From Terriglobia bacterium (GTDB lineage Bacteria > Acidobacteriota > Terriglobia > Acidiferrales > UBA7541), in the NCBI GenBank assembly GCA_023512135.1, contig JAIMAG010000011.1:1-64000 (forward strand): DNA of 64,000 nucleotides, read 5' to 3'. Under the pieces are notes generated by a model, which was given only the letters and a program-made list of their open reading frames with translations, did no database searches and was not told where the DNA came from. The first letter of the stretch is position 1. Each line of letters starts with the position of its first letter. Shown here in pieces: positions 27,605-36,574 of the stretch. The translations under genes and the position numbers were made by a program.

Positions 27605-28566
27605 CTCAAGCCGACCAGAGCGTCCCGGCCGCTGCGCGCGTGGATTGGGTGGCGCATGACCCGGCTTCGCAGCGCGTGCTGGAACTGGCCCGGCGGGTGG
27701 CCGAGACGAACACGACCGTCTTGATCACCGGCGAGAGCGGGACGGGTAAGGATCAACTGGCCCGGCTCATCCATGAGCTCAGCCCGCGGCGAGACGCTCC
27801 CTATCTGAAAATCGACTGCGCCAGCCTGCCGCCCGAACTGGTGGAATCGGAGCTGTTCGGGCACGAGCGGGGCGCGTTCACCGGTGCCGTGGAGCGGAAA
27901 CTCGGCCGGTTCGAGCTCGCGCGGGGCGGCACGATTGTGCTCGACGAGGTCGCAGCGCTCTCGCTGCCCGCACAGGCAAAACTGCTGCGGGTACTCGAAG
28001 AGCGCACGTTCGAGCGGCTGGGGGGCACGGAAACCCTGCGCATCGACGCGCGGCTGATCGCGCTGACGAATGCCGATCTGGCCCGCGTGGTCGCAGAAGG
28101 CTGCTTTCGCGAAGACCTTTATTTTCGGTTGAACGTGCTGACCATTGCCGTGCCACGACTGCGCGACCGTCCGGCCGACATCGTGCCGCTGGCGGAACAG
28201 TTGCTGGGGCGACTGGCCGTCATCCACGGGCGGCCCGGGGTGACGCTGAGCGACGGGGCGCGGCGGCTGCTCGAGACGTACGCCTGGCCCGGGAACGTGC
28301 GCGAGCTGAAGAACGCTCTGGAGCGTGCGCTCGTGCTTTCCGGCCAGTCGGTGCTGCAGCCCGAAGATTTTCCGGATGTGCTCCGCGCCGCCGCGGACGC
28401 GGTGGCCGGGCTGACGGCCGGATTGCGTTCGCTTGAGGAGATCGAGCGGGACGCCATCCGGCAGACCCTCGAAGCGACACGCTACAAGATCACGCGCGCG
28501 GCAGAAATTCTGGGCATCAGCCGCAAGACGCTGCTCGAAAAGCGGAAGAAGTACGGCCTGGATTGA
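27601..28566 (+). CDS. Sigma54-dependent activator without a receiver domain
   Basis: The 321-residue protein has an AAA+ sigma54-interaction domain with GESGTGKD Walker A near 44-51, FGHERGAFTGA (the GAFTGA loop that contacts sigma54), a GGTIVLDEV Walker B motif and FREDLYFRLNV. A Fis-type helix-turn-helix closes the protein (EEIERDAIRQTLEATRYKITRAAEILGISRKTLLEKRKKYGL). There is no response-regulator or sensory domain, only about 20 residues before the AAA+ domain, so activity may be constitutive or controlled by another protein. It overlaps rsfS by 4 bases. A sigma54-like promoter is seen at 36.5 kb, but a link is only speculative. Confidence 0.92.
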   Translation: MTQADQSVPAAARVDWVAHDPASQRVLELARRVAETNTTVLITGESGTGKDQLARLIHELSPRRDAPYLKIDCASLPPELVESELFGHERGAFTGAVERKLGRFELARGGTIVLDEVAALSLPAQAKLLRVLEERTFERLGGTETLRIDARLIALTNADLARVVAEGCFREDLYFRLNVLTIAVPRLRDRPADIVPLAEQLLGRLAVIHGRPGVTLSDGARRLLETYAWPGNVRELKNALERALVLSGQSVLQPEDFPDVLRAAADAVAGLTAGLRSLEEIERDAIRQTLEATRYKITRAAEILGISRKTLLEKRKKYGLD

Positions 28567-28703
28567 TCCCGCGCGTCTGCGGCGCAACTCCTCGGTCGGG
28601 CCGATGCCTGCCTGGCGTTCGCTGCCGGCGGTCACGGCACGGCTGCGGCGCCGTTGCGGTAGAATCACGGAAACCGGCGCGTGCACGATACGGAGAGGAG
28701 CAG

Positions 28704-30092
28704 ATGGCGCATCCCTACTCGGGCCTGCTCACCGACCTCTACGAGCTGACCATGGCGGCAGGCTACGTGCAGACCGGCTTCCAGGCGCGGGCCACGTTTG
28801 AGCTGTTTGTGCGCGAGATGCCGCCGCACCGCAGCTATCTGGTGGCGGCGGGGCTGGAGCAAGCGCTCGACTATCTCGAACAGGTGCACTTTGCAGCGGA
28901 CGAGATTGCCTATCTGCGCCGGCATCCCGCGTTCGCGCATGTGGGCGAAGCGTTCTTCCGCTACCTCGAGCAGTTTCGCTTCACCGGCGACGTCTGGGCG
29001 ATGCCCGAGGGCAGCATTTTCTTTCCCTCCGAACCGCTGCTGCGGGTGACGGCGCCGATCGCGGAAGCGCAGATCCTGGAAACCTATCTCCTGGCGACCC
29101 TGAACTACCAGTCCCTGGTGGCGACCAAGGCGGCGCGCATCGTCACCGCGGCGTGCGGCCGGCGAGTCATCGACTTCGGCACGCGACGCGCGCACGGCAT
29201 CGAAGCCGGCGTGCTGGCCGCGCGCGCCGCCTACATCGGCGGGTGTGACGGGACGTCGAATGTCGCGGCCGGCCACCGCTTCGGCATTCCGACCTACGGC
29301 ACCCAGGCGCATTCCTGGGTCATGGCCTACGACCGGGAAGAAGAAGCCTTCCGCCGCTTCCAGGAAGTGTTCCCGGAACATGCAATCCTGCTGGTGGACA
29401 CCTACGACGTGCGCGCCGCCGTGGAAAAAATCATCGCCAGCGGACGCAAGCCGCGCGGCATTCGGCTCGACAGCGGCGACCTGGTCGCCGACAGCCAGTG
29501 GGCCCGCCAGCGTCTGCGACAGGTTGGCTGGGAGGACGTGCAGATTTTCGCTTCGGGGAATCTGGACGAATACCGCATCGCGGCCCTTCTGGAACGCGGT
29601 GCGGAAATTGACGGCTTCGGCGTGGGCACGGCGCTGGTCACTTCCGAGGACGCTCCGTCGCTGGGAGTGGTCTACAAACTGGTGGAAGTGGAAGCGGAAG
29701 AGGAACGCCGGCTGGCAGCGAAGTTCAGCGACGCCAAGACGACCTACCCCGGACGCAAGCAGGTGTTCCGCTTCCGCGATGCGCGCGGCGAGTTCTATCA
29801 GGACCTGATTGCGCTCGAAGGGGAACAGCCGGCCGGCGGCGAGCCGCTGCTGGTGCCGGTGATGCGGGGCGGCCGGCGACTGCACCCCTCGTCCCCGCTG
29901 GTGGAGCTGCGTGAGCGATGCGCAGATGCGCGGCAGCATCTGCCCGCCGCGCTGCGGCAGCTCGAGGCCGCGGGTACCTACCCGGTGCGATACAGCCAGC
30001 AGCTGGAGGCGCTGCAGCAAGCCGTGCGGCAGCGGTATCGCGGCGGCGTCGAGGAAAAACAACAGAAAGCGGCTCCGACCCGACGGGGATGA
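28704..30092 (+). CDS. pncB: Nicotinate phosphoribosyltransferase
   Basis: PncB makes nicotinate mononucleotide from nicotinate and PRPP. The 462-residue product starts MAHPYSGLLTDLYELTMAAGY, typical of the family, and has the FGTRRAHGIEAG loop and the IRLDSGDL and FASGNLDEYRI phosphate-binding strands. The length and the C-terminal extension fit the bacterial clade-1 type that is coupled to ATP hydrolysis. ATG 28704 follows GGAGAGGAG. It lies 137 bases after the sigma54 activator and ahead of pncA. Confidence 0.94.
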   Translation: MAHPYSGLLTDLYELTMAAGYVQTGFQARATFELFVREMPPHRSYLVAAGLEQALDYLEQVHFAADEIAYLRRHPAFAHVGEAFFRYLEQFRFTGDVWAMPEGSIFFPSEPLLRVTAPIAEAQILETYLLATLNYQSLVATKAARIVTAACGRRVIDFGTRRAHGIEAGVLAARAAYIGGCDGTSNVAAGHRFGIPTYGTQAHSWVMAYDREEEAFRRFQEVFPEHAILLVDTYDVRAAVEKIIASGRKPRGIRLDSGDLVADSQWARQRLRQVGWEDVQIFASGNLDEYRIAALLERGAEIDGFGVGTALVTSEDAPSLGVVYKLVEVEAEEERRLAAKFSDAKTTYPGRKQVFRFRDARGEFYQDLIALEGEQPAGGEPLLVPVMRGGRRLHPSSPLVELRERCADARQHLPAALRQLEAAGTYPVRYSQQLEALQQAVRQRYRGGVEEKQQKAAPTRRG

Positions 30093-30289
30093 CTGGCCGA
30101 GGGCGCGAACGGCCTGACACTGCGTGCGCATCGTCGAAAAATAAAATGGGCGCAGCGGCAGCCCGTCGCAAGCCTCTTCCAAATCACGCGGAGTAAAATG
30201 GTGAATGGAGATGGTTGTTGCCGGAGGAGAGGGATGAGTCCATCTCGACCGAAGCGTCAAAACAGGCAACCCGGAAGCGAGGATGCGCC

Positions 30290-30907
30290 ATGGCAGTTTC
30301 CTCCAAAGTGATTTTCTGGGACGTGGACACCCAGGTGGACTTCATGCTCGCCGGCGGCAAGCTCTACGTGCCCGGCGCCGAGCAAATCATTCCGAATCTG
30401 CAGCGGCTGGTGGCGGCGGCCGAGCGCGGGCAGGTGTTTCTGGTGTCTTCGACGGATGCGCACACGATGGAAGACGCAGAATTTCAGCAGTGGCCGCCCC
30501 ACTGCCTGCGGGGCACCGCGGGACAGTTGAAAATTCCCGAGACCACCGTGCCCGGCTTTTACGTGATCACCAATTGCCCGCAGGCGCCGGTTCCGGAGAA
30601 CATCACCGAAAAATACCGGCAGGTCGTTCTGGAAAAACAGGCGCTCGACGTGTTCACCAACCCGAATACCGAGCGGTTGCTGGCCGTGCTGGGCCGGCAG
30701 CCGGAGTATGTTGTGTTCGGGGTGGTGACCGAGTATTGCGTGTGGCATACGGCGAAGGGCTTGCTGGAACGCGGATGCCGCGTGGCGCTGGTCGAAGACG
30801 CCATCCGGACGTTGCGCGACGCCGACGGGCAACGAACCCTGCAAGAACTGCAGGCGCGCGGCGCGCGGTTGATTTCGACCGATGCCGCACTGGCGATGTT
30901 GAAGTAG
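30290..30907 (+). CDS. Nicotinamidase/isochorismatase-family hydrolase
   Basis: The 205-residue protein belongs to the isochorismatase-like cysteine hydrolases. D13 in WDVDTQVDF, K116 in VVLEKQALDVF and C150 in VTEYCVWHT form the Asp-Lys-Cys triad; D56 and H58 in STDAHT and H71 in WPPHC are probable metal ligands. This combination and the position beside pncB support nicotinamide deamidation to nicotinate (PncA function), although the sequence is closer to the broader family than to E. coli PncA. ATG 30290 has GAGG 7 bases upstream. PncA, PncB and NadD would together turn nicotinamide into deamido-NAD. Confidence 0.82.
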   Translation: MAVSSKVIFWDVDTQVDFMLAGGKLYVPGAEQIIPNLQRLVAAAERGQVFLVSSTDAHTMEDAEFQQWPPHCLRGTAGQLKIPETTVPGFYVITNCPQAPVPENITEKYRQVVLEKQALDVFTNPNTERLLAVLGRQPEYVVFGVVTEYCVWHTAKGLLERGCRVALVEDAIRTLRDADGQRTLQELQARGARLISTDAALAMLK

Positions 30908-31022
30908 CCGCGCAGCACACCAAAAAGTCACGTTCGGCCGCGGCGTTGCTGCCGAGATGCGCGGAAAACCATGCGCGCCGATCTGTCCACGAGGGTGCGT
31001 GGGAGGCGAGAGCGGCGGAAGC

Positions 31023-31400
31023 TCACAGGGTTTTCAGGTAGGCAAGCAAGTCCGCGAGTTGCTGCGGCTTCAGGATTTTTTCGAATCCCGGCATGTTCTT
31101 CCCGCCCTTTTCGATCCAGCGGCGCATGGTCTGGTCGTTGACGGGTGTGCCGTCTTCGAATTTGCCGCGTACATAGATGGCCTTCAGTCCCGGGCCGATT
31201 TTCTTGGCCGTGGTGGCGGGATAGTGACAGGCAGCGCAGTAGCGGTCATAGAGCTCCTTGCCGTTTTCGACGCTGGCTGCGGAAGCGGATTTTTCTGAAA
31301 CCGCTTGCGCGGAGGTGGGCGGAGGCGCGGTGGCCGCGCCGGCCAGTGCGAGGGCAGTGGCGAGCGCAACCGCAAACGCGATCCCGAGCTGCCGTTTCAT
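31023..31400 (-). CDS. Periplasmic class I cytochrome c
   Basis: The 125-residue product has a signal peptide (MKRQLGIAFAVALATALALAGA) and one haem-c site C55-A-A-C58-H59. M103 in KNMPGFEK is the likely axial haem ligand. After the signal there is an Ala/Ser-rich linker before a compact 80-residue cytochrome domain, so it may be tethered. It could carry electrons in respiration, but no oxidase genes are nearby. Its ATG begins 3 bases after the stop of the POT transporter gene upstream; the two are likely translated from one transcript. Confidence 0.9.
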   Translation of the reverse strand: MKRQLGIAFAVALATALALAGAATAPPPTSAQAVSEKSASAASVENGKELYDRYCAACHYPATTAKKIGPGLKAIYVRGKFEDGTPVNDQTMRRWIEKGGKNMPGFEKILKPQQLADLLAYLKTL

Positions 31401-31403
31401 TCT

Positions 31404-32759
31404 CTACTCCGACTTGACGCTGTTCGGCACGGCGACGGAGCTGGCCGCCGGCCGCACGAATCGATCGTACAACACCATCAGGGCGGTGGTCAGCAGTCCG
31501 ACGCCGAAGACGACCCACCACAACTGCTGCGGCGCACCGCGCACTTCCCCGAAATAGTGCACCAGCCGCCCGCCGATCACCCCGGCCAGCGCCGAGCCGA
31601 TGGCGATGGGCAGAAACGCGTAGCCCATATAGACGCCCTGCTGGCCCGGGGGCGCCAGGCGGGAGACGTACTCGTAGAACCGGGGCGACTGGATCATTTC
31701 CCCGACCGCCAGCACGAACAGCGCCACCGCCGCCCAGATGGGCAGACCGACCAGCTCCAACTGCCACGGGCCGAGTGAATACGTCCCGTCGATCTGCCAG
31801 CTCAGGTCCGCCACGGCCAGAATCATCCAGGAAAAGCTGGCCACGAGCACGCCCAGCGTCATCGCCGGGAAGGGTGGGATGCGGCGCGTCAGGTAGCTGA
31901 TGGGAATCTGCAGCAGGATCACGGCAAGCGGGTCAATCGTGAGCAGCAGCTCGACATCGGCGCGCGGGTTGACGTAGTTGCGGATGAACAGGACCAGGGC
32001 GATGAACTCCTGCCAGAACATCACCCAGAAGCCGGAGAAAATCACCAGAAACAACACGAAGCGCAGATTGCCCAACACACGGAACAGATTGCCTATCGCC
32101 TGGCGCACGGTGGCGACCTGGGGTTCGCCCTGGCTGTGCGGCTCGCGGTAGAACAGCAGGGTGGCCACGGCCATCAGCAGCATGCAGGCCGCGCTGACAT
32201 AGAAAACATTCTCCAGACCAATCGAGCGGCGCACGGCAAAGGCCATCACCGGCCCGAAGGTGCCTCCGACGTTCACCAGCGTGTAGTAAATCGAATAGCC
32301 CAGCGAACGCACATTTTCCGTCGAAGCCCGCGCCGTCGTGCCCACCACGCATGGCTTCACGATCGCCGGGCCGAACGCAGGAATCGCCAGAAACACCAGC
32401 ACCAGCCAGGAAAGAGGCACCGACCGGCGGATGGGTTCCAGCCAGGCCGCATCCAGCGAGCCCAGCAGGAAATACCCGAGGCCGAGCACCAGATAGGCAA
32501 ACGCGAGCGAGCGACGAAATCCGAAGCGGTCGGCCAGCGCGCCGCCCAGAATCGGCAAAAACCAGACCAGCGCACTGAAAAAACCGATCTTGTCGCCGGC
32601 TTCGGCTTCCGAAAAGCCCAGCGACTCGGTCAGGTAGATGGCCAGGACAGCGAAAACGGCGTAGTAGGCCAGTCGCTCGACCAGTTCGGTCAGGTTTGCC
32701 ACCCAGAAGGCAGGTTGGAAACCTTCGCGGATTTCCCGCAGGCGTTCTCCGAGGACCAC
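31404..32759 (-). CDS. POT/PTR-type MFS transporter (oligopeptide-proton symporter family)
   Basis: The 451-residue product has about twelve membrane segments and belongs to the proton-dependent oligopeptide transporter branch of the MFS. Supporting motifs are the N-terminal FxxANLTELVERLAYYAVFAVLAIYL helix, the loop GGALADRFGFRRSLAFAYLV and the YxxYTLVNVGGTFGP helix. The usual ExxERF/Y motif is present as E-L-V-E-R-L-A-Y-Y. Substrate is probably di- or tripeptides, which would fit the many secreted peptidases in this window. GTG 32759 is chosen because GGGAGG lies 5 bases upstream; longer frames run into an unstructured region. Confidence 0.87.
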   Translation of the reverse strand: MVLGERLREIREGFQPAFWVANLTELVERLAYYAVFAVLAIYLTESLGFSEAEAGDKIGFFSALVWFLPILGGALADRFGFRRSLAFAYLVLGLGYFLLGSLDAAWLEPIRRSVPLSWLVLVFLAIPAFGPAIVKPCVVGTTARASTENVRSLGYSIYYTLVNVGGTFGPVMAFAVRRSIGLENVFYVSAACMLLMAVATLLFYREPHSQGEPQVATVRQAIGNLFRVLGNLRFVLFLVIFSGFWVMFWQEFIALVLFIRNYVNPRADVELLLTIDPLAVILLQIPISYLTRRIPPFPAMTLGVLVASFSWMILAVADLSWQIDGTYSLGPWQLELVGLPIWAAVALFVLAVGEMIQSPRFYEYVSRLAPPGQQGVYMGYAFLPIAIGSALAGVIGGRLVHYFGEVRGAPQQLWWVVFGVGLLTTALMVLYDRFVRPAASSVAVPNSVKSE

Positions 32760-33038
32760 AGGCGCCTCCCGCCGCGCGAGTTGCGCGAACAATCGCGGCG
32801 AATTGTACCGGAAGCGCGCGGCCGGTGGCGTGAATTTTCCACTGCCGACGCTGCGGCGCGGGTCGCGCATACCTCGATGTGGGCGCCGGTCCCCCAGCAA
32901 AGCCCGAATCGAAACGCGGGCCGGGCCGAGAGCCGGTTCCACCAGCAGAGCTCAAAAGATTCGCAACTTTCCTCGGCACGGGCTCGCATGGCGGCGCTAG
33001 AATGACCTTCCTTTTTTGAGTGTTTCCGGGAGGCTGAC

Positions 33039-35084
33039 GTGAAGCGAACTTTTCTTTTGTTGCTGACGGGCATTGTGCTCGCTGTTGCGATGCCGACGGC
33101 GGCGCAGGGGCCACCCCTGCTGCCGGAAGAGACCGTGGCAGCGCTAGCCGAAGAACTTTCCGGTGAGCTGGCCAAACGGAATCTGGAGCTGCTGGCGCAG
33201 TACCACCGCATGCGCGGGTCGCGGCAGTTTCGGGCTGCTGCTGAATTCATCGCCGCCCGCGCCCGCGAGTACGGCCTGGCCGGAGTGGAAATCCTGCAGT
33301 TCCCTGCTGACGGCAAACTCTTCTATGGCACGCAGCGTTCGCGGCCGGCCTGGGACGCAGAATTTGCCGAGCTGTGGGAGGTGCGAGAAGAACGCGGCCG
33401 CCGGGTGCGCATCGAGCGACTGGCCAGCTTCGACGCCATGCCCGTTTCGCTGGCGCAGGATAGCGAAAGCGCCGCGGTGACGGCCGAGCTGGTCGACTGC
33501 GGCGAAGGCACCCGCGAAACCGACTATGCCGGAAAAGATGTCCGCGGAAAGATTTGTCTGGTGGCGGCGCAGCCGGGCGCCGCGATGCCGCTGGCGGTCG
33601 AGCGATTCGGCGCCGCGGGCCTGATCAGCTACGCACAGAACCAGCGACAGGCCTGGTGGGGAGAAAACCGCAACCTGGTCCGCTGGGGACATCTGGACAG
33701 CTTCACGCCGACGAAGACGTTTGCCTTCATGGTGTCGCCGGGCCGTGCCGCGACGCTGCGGGAGCGGCTGGCACGCGGTGAACAGATTGTCCTGGAAGCA
33801 AATGTGAACGCAGGACGGCGGCCCGGTTTCTACGATGTGGTGACTGCGACGATTCCCGGTGCAGATGTCCGGCGCGAAGAGGAGATCGTCTTCAGTTGCC
33901 ATCTGGACCACCAGCGCCCCGGCGCCAACGACAATGCCAGCGGCTGCGCAACGATTCTGGAAGTGGGGCGCACGCTGGCGAAACTGATCCGCGAAGGACG
34001 CCTTCCGCGGCCGGCGCGCACGCTGCGCTTCATCTGGCCGCCGGAGATCGAAGGCACGATGGCGCTGCTGAACGCTCGGCCGGAGCTGGCCGCGCGCTTT
34101 GTGGCTGTCGTCCACATGGACATGGTCGGGGGCGGACCGGAGACGAAAGCGGTCTTTCACGTCACACGCAGCCCGATGAGTCTGCCGACGTTCGTCAACG
34201 ACGTCGCCGAAGCTTTCGCTGAGTTCGTCAACGAACAGTCCTATCAGTTCGCGACGACTGGCCGGGCAGCGTACCCGCTGGTGGCACGCGAAGGCGGCAA
34301 GGAACCGCTCGCGGCGCGCCTGGCACCGTTTTCCATGGGCAGCGACCACCAGGTGTACGCCGACAGCTCCTGGGCCATCCCGGCGATTTACCTGAACGAC
34401 TGGCCCGACCGCTACATCCACACCAACTTCGATTCCCCCGCGAACATCGACCCGACCAAGCTGCTCCGCGCCGGATTCATCGGCGCCGCGAGCGGTTATT
34501 TTCTGGCACGCTTCGCCCCGGAAGACGAAGCGGCCGTGCTGGCCGTGCTCGAACGCGGACGCCTGCGCCGGCTCGCCGCCGCCTTGCAAATGAGCGCAGC
34601 TGTTCCGCCGCCGGAAGCAGAAATTCTGAAGCGGGAGGCGGTCCGGTACGAAGCGAGCCTGGTTATGTCGCTCGAACGGTTTCTGCCGCTGACTCCGCAG
34701 CGCGCGAAAGCCCTGGAACAGATTCCGCAATTGGCCTCCCTGCTCGGCATCGCGGGCGAAGGGGCTGGCGCAGCGGGGCCGGGCGCGTTCGTCTTCCGGC
34801 GCAGCGGCGAGAAGAAAGGGCCGATGTCGGTGTTCGGCTACGACTATTTTGCGGACCACTGCGCAGCGCGCAACGTCTGCGACCCGCGGCTGCTGCGCTT
34901 TCAGGGTTTGTGGGGTGCGGGCAGCGAGTACGCCTACGAGGTGCTGAACTTCGCCGATGGCATCCGCACCGCGCAACAGATTCGCGACGCCGTTTCCGCC
35001 GCATACGGTCCCGTTCCGCTCGAGCTCGTGGTGGAATATCTGCAGGCGCTGGAAGCCATCGGAGTCGTGGAGCGGGTGCAATAG
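33039..35084 (+). CDS. Secreted M28-family aminopeptidase with PA domain
   Basis: The 681-residue protein has a signal peptide (MKRTFLLLLTGIVLAVAMPTAAQ). A protease-associated (PA) domain is inserted at about residues 145-250. The M28 zinc peptidase domain follows, with likely ligands H288 in SCHLDH, D298 in GANDNASG, E336 or E338 in PPEIEGT, D361 in HMDMVGG and a late His in HTNFDSP. A C-terminal helical extension of about 180 residues is unusual and ends in a region that looks like a winged helix (ADGIRTAQQIRDAVSAAYGPVPLELVVEYLQALEAIGVVE). GTG 33039 follows GGGAGG. It likely trims peptides in the periplasm or outside. Confidence 0.88.
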   Translation: MKRTFLLLLTGIVLAVAMPTAAQGPPLLPEETVAALAEELSGELAKRNLELLAQYHRMRGSRQFRAAAEFIAARAREYGLAGVEILQFPADGKLFYGTQRSRPAWDAEFAELWEVREERGRRVRIERLASFDAMPVSLAQDSESAAVTAELVDCGEGTRETDYAGKDVRGKICLVAAQPGAAMPLAVERFGAAGLISYAQNQRQAWWGENRNLVRWGHLDSFTPTKTFAFMVSPGRAATLRERLARGEQIVLEANVNAGRRPGFYDVVTATIPGADVRREEEIVFSCHLDHQRPGANDNASGCATILEVGRTLAKLIREGRLPRPARTLRFIWPPEIEGTMALLNARPELAARFVAVVHMDMVGGGPETKAVFHVTRSPMSLPTFVNDVAEAFAEFVNEQSYQFATTGRAAYPLVAREGGKEPLAARLAPFSMGSDHQVYADSSWAIPAIYLNDWPDRYIHTNFDSPANIDPTKLLRAGFIGAASGYFLARFAPEDEAAVLAVLERGRLRRLAAALQMSAAVPPPEAEILKREAVRYEASLVMSLERFLPLTPQRAKALEQIPQLASLLGIAGEGAGAAGPGAFVFRRSGEKKGPMSVFGYDYFADHCAARNVCDPRLLRFQGLWGAGSEYAYEVLNFADGIRTAQQIRDAVSAAYGPVPLELVVEYLQALEAIGVVERVQ

Positions 35085-35312
35085 AGAAACAGAGTGCCGG
35101 GTGTGTGTTCGGTGAGCGGCGGGCCCCGGCGCAGATGGAGTCGGCAGGAGGGTGCGCGCTTCCGGCTGCGGTTTTCACTGCAGCGTGTGGCGCGCCAGGG
35201 AAAGACTGGATGGGCCACGGGGCCTAGACGCAGCGAGCTGTGTTACCATCGCCGCTTGCCGCGCCCGGGGGAGTCGGTGGCCGTGAGCAGGTCTACGGGA
35301 GTGCCCGCGAGG

Positions 35313-36356
35313 ATGAAAGCGTTGCGCAAAACGCGCCCCGCACGGGGCGCAGAGCTGGAAACCATTCCAGTTCCGGAAATTGGCCCGCAAGAGGTGCTGG
35401 TGGAGGTCACCGCGGCCTCCATCTGCGGCACCGATCTGCACATTTACGCTTGGGACCGCTGGGCGGCGTCCCGAATCCGGCCCCCGCTGACGTTCGGGCA
35501 CGAGTTCTGCGGTCGCATTGCACGCGTTGGCTCGGAAGTAGAGGGGTTGGCCGAAGGTGAATTCGTCAGTGCCGAGATGCACGTCAACTGCGGGCACTGC
35601 CACCAGTGTCGGGTGGGCCAGCCGCACATCTGCCAGAACCTGAAAATCATCGGGATCGATCAAGACGGCTGCTTCGCACAGTACGTGCGCATCCCGGCCC
35701 GCAATATCTGGAAGATCGATCCCGCCATTCCCGAGCGGTACGCAGCCATTCTGGATCCGCTGGGCAACGCCGTGCACACCGTGCTTTCCGGAGAAATTGT
35801 CGGGCAGACGGTGGCCGTGACCGGTTGTGGCCCGATTGGCTTGATGGCCATTGCGGTGGCGAAGGCCTGCGGCAGCGGGCCGGTGTTCGCCACGGAGATC
35901 AACCCGCACCGGCTGGCCATGGCCCGGCGGATGGGAGCGGACCTGGCACTGAATCCGGCTGAAGCAGACCCGGTCGGTGCCGTGCTCGAGGCCACCAAAG
36001 GAGTCGGAGTGGATGTGTTGCTGGAAATGAGCGGTAGCCCCCGGGCAGTCGAACAGGGGCTGGCGATGTTGCGTGCCGGCGGACGCGCAGCTCTGCTGGG
36101 CGTGCCCACAGAAAAGGTCACACTGGACCTGGTGCGCGACATTATCTTCAAAGGAGTGACGCTGCAGGGAATCTACGGCCGGAGAATGTTCCAGACGTGG
36201 GTGCAGATGACCGAACTGCTCAAAACCGGGCGACTGAATCTCGATCCTTTATTCACTACCGAGGTGGCACTGGAAGAGTTTTCGACCGCATTTGAGCTGC
36301 TCCAGGCCGGCAAAGCCGATAAAATCATTGTCTACCCCAACGGAAAACCGAAGTAG
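35313..36356 (+). CDS. tdh: L-threonine 3-dehydrogenase
   Basis: Tdh oxidises threonine to 2-amino-3-ketobutyrate with NAD. The 347-residue protein is a zinc medium-chain dehydrogenase. C38 in SICGTD, H63 and E64 in GHEF are catalytic zinc ligands; C93, C96, C99 and C107 form the structural zinc site. The NAD-binding motif is TGCGPIGLMAIAVAKA. The motif GTDLHIYAWDRWA distinguishes Tdh from sorbitol dehydrogenase. ATG 35313 gives the expected N-terminus, with GGGAG about 11 bases upstream. kbl lies downstream, separated by a PEP-CTERM gene, so the threonine-to-glycine pathway is present. Confidence 0.93.
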   Translation: MKALRKTRPARGAELETIPVPEIGPQEVLVEVTAASICGTDLHIYAWDRWAASRIRPPLTFGHEFCGRIARVGSEVEGLAEGEFVSAEMHVNCGHCHQCRVGQPHICQNLKIIGIDQDGCFAQYVRIPARNIWKIDPAIPERYAAILDPLGNAVHTVLSGEIVGQTVAVTGCGPIGLMAIAVAKACGSGPVFATEINPHRLAMARRMGADLALNPAEADPVGAVLEATKGVGVDVLLEMSGSPRAVEQGLAMLRAGGRAALLGVPTEKVTLDLVRDIIFKGVTLQGIYGRRMFQTWVQMTELLKTGRLNLDPLFTTEVALEEFSTAFELLQAGKADKIIVYPNGKPK

Positions 36357-36498
36357 CGCCGTCTGTCAATCAAGAGAATTTAAAGAAAAGTGGAAAACAG
36401 ATGCACTTCCTTGCAGGTTAATTCCATTGCCTTGCACTGAAAAGCTAGCCAAAAACATTTCCCTCCACTGAAAACAAAGGGGTTAGCTCAGTTTCAAT
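36357..36498 (+). other. AT-rich upstream region of the PEP-CTERM gene
   Basis: This 142-base segment after tdh is markedly AT-rich compared with the surrounding genes. No gene is seen. It probably contains binding sites for an activator of the sigma54-type promoter at 36499, but no specific dyad was recognised. Confidence 0.4.
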
Positions 36499-36515
36499 CT
36501 GGTAAGGGAATTGCT
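36499..36515 (+). promoter_or_regulatory. Likely sigma54 promoter (-24/-12)
   Basis: CTGGTAAGGGAATTGCT carries GG at 36501-36502 and GC at 36513-36514 separated by exactly 10 bases, with TTGCT at the -12 element. This fits the sigma54 consensus TGGCACG-N4-TTGCW with two mismatches. A start near 36525 gives a leader of about 50 bases. PEP-CTERM genes in other bacteria are often under sigma54 control. Confidence 0.65.
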
Positions 36516-36534
36516 CAGAAATGAAACGGCAAAA

Positions 36535-36553
36535 GACGCTCTGAGGGGGCGTC
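36535..36553 (+). promoter_or_regulatory. 5' UTR hairpin before the PEP-CTERM gene
   Basis: GACGCTC at 36535-36541 pairs with GGGCGTC at 36547-36553 around a 5-base loop (one G-T pair). It lies between the predicted start and the Shine-Dalgarno site (GGGAGGA at 36559-36565), close enough to influence ribosome access or stabilise the mRNA. Confidence 0.45.
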
Positions 36554-36574
36554 AAAGGTGGGAGGACTTTTCTG

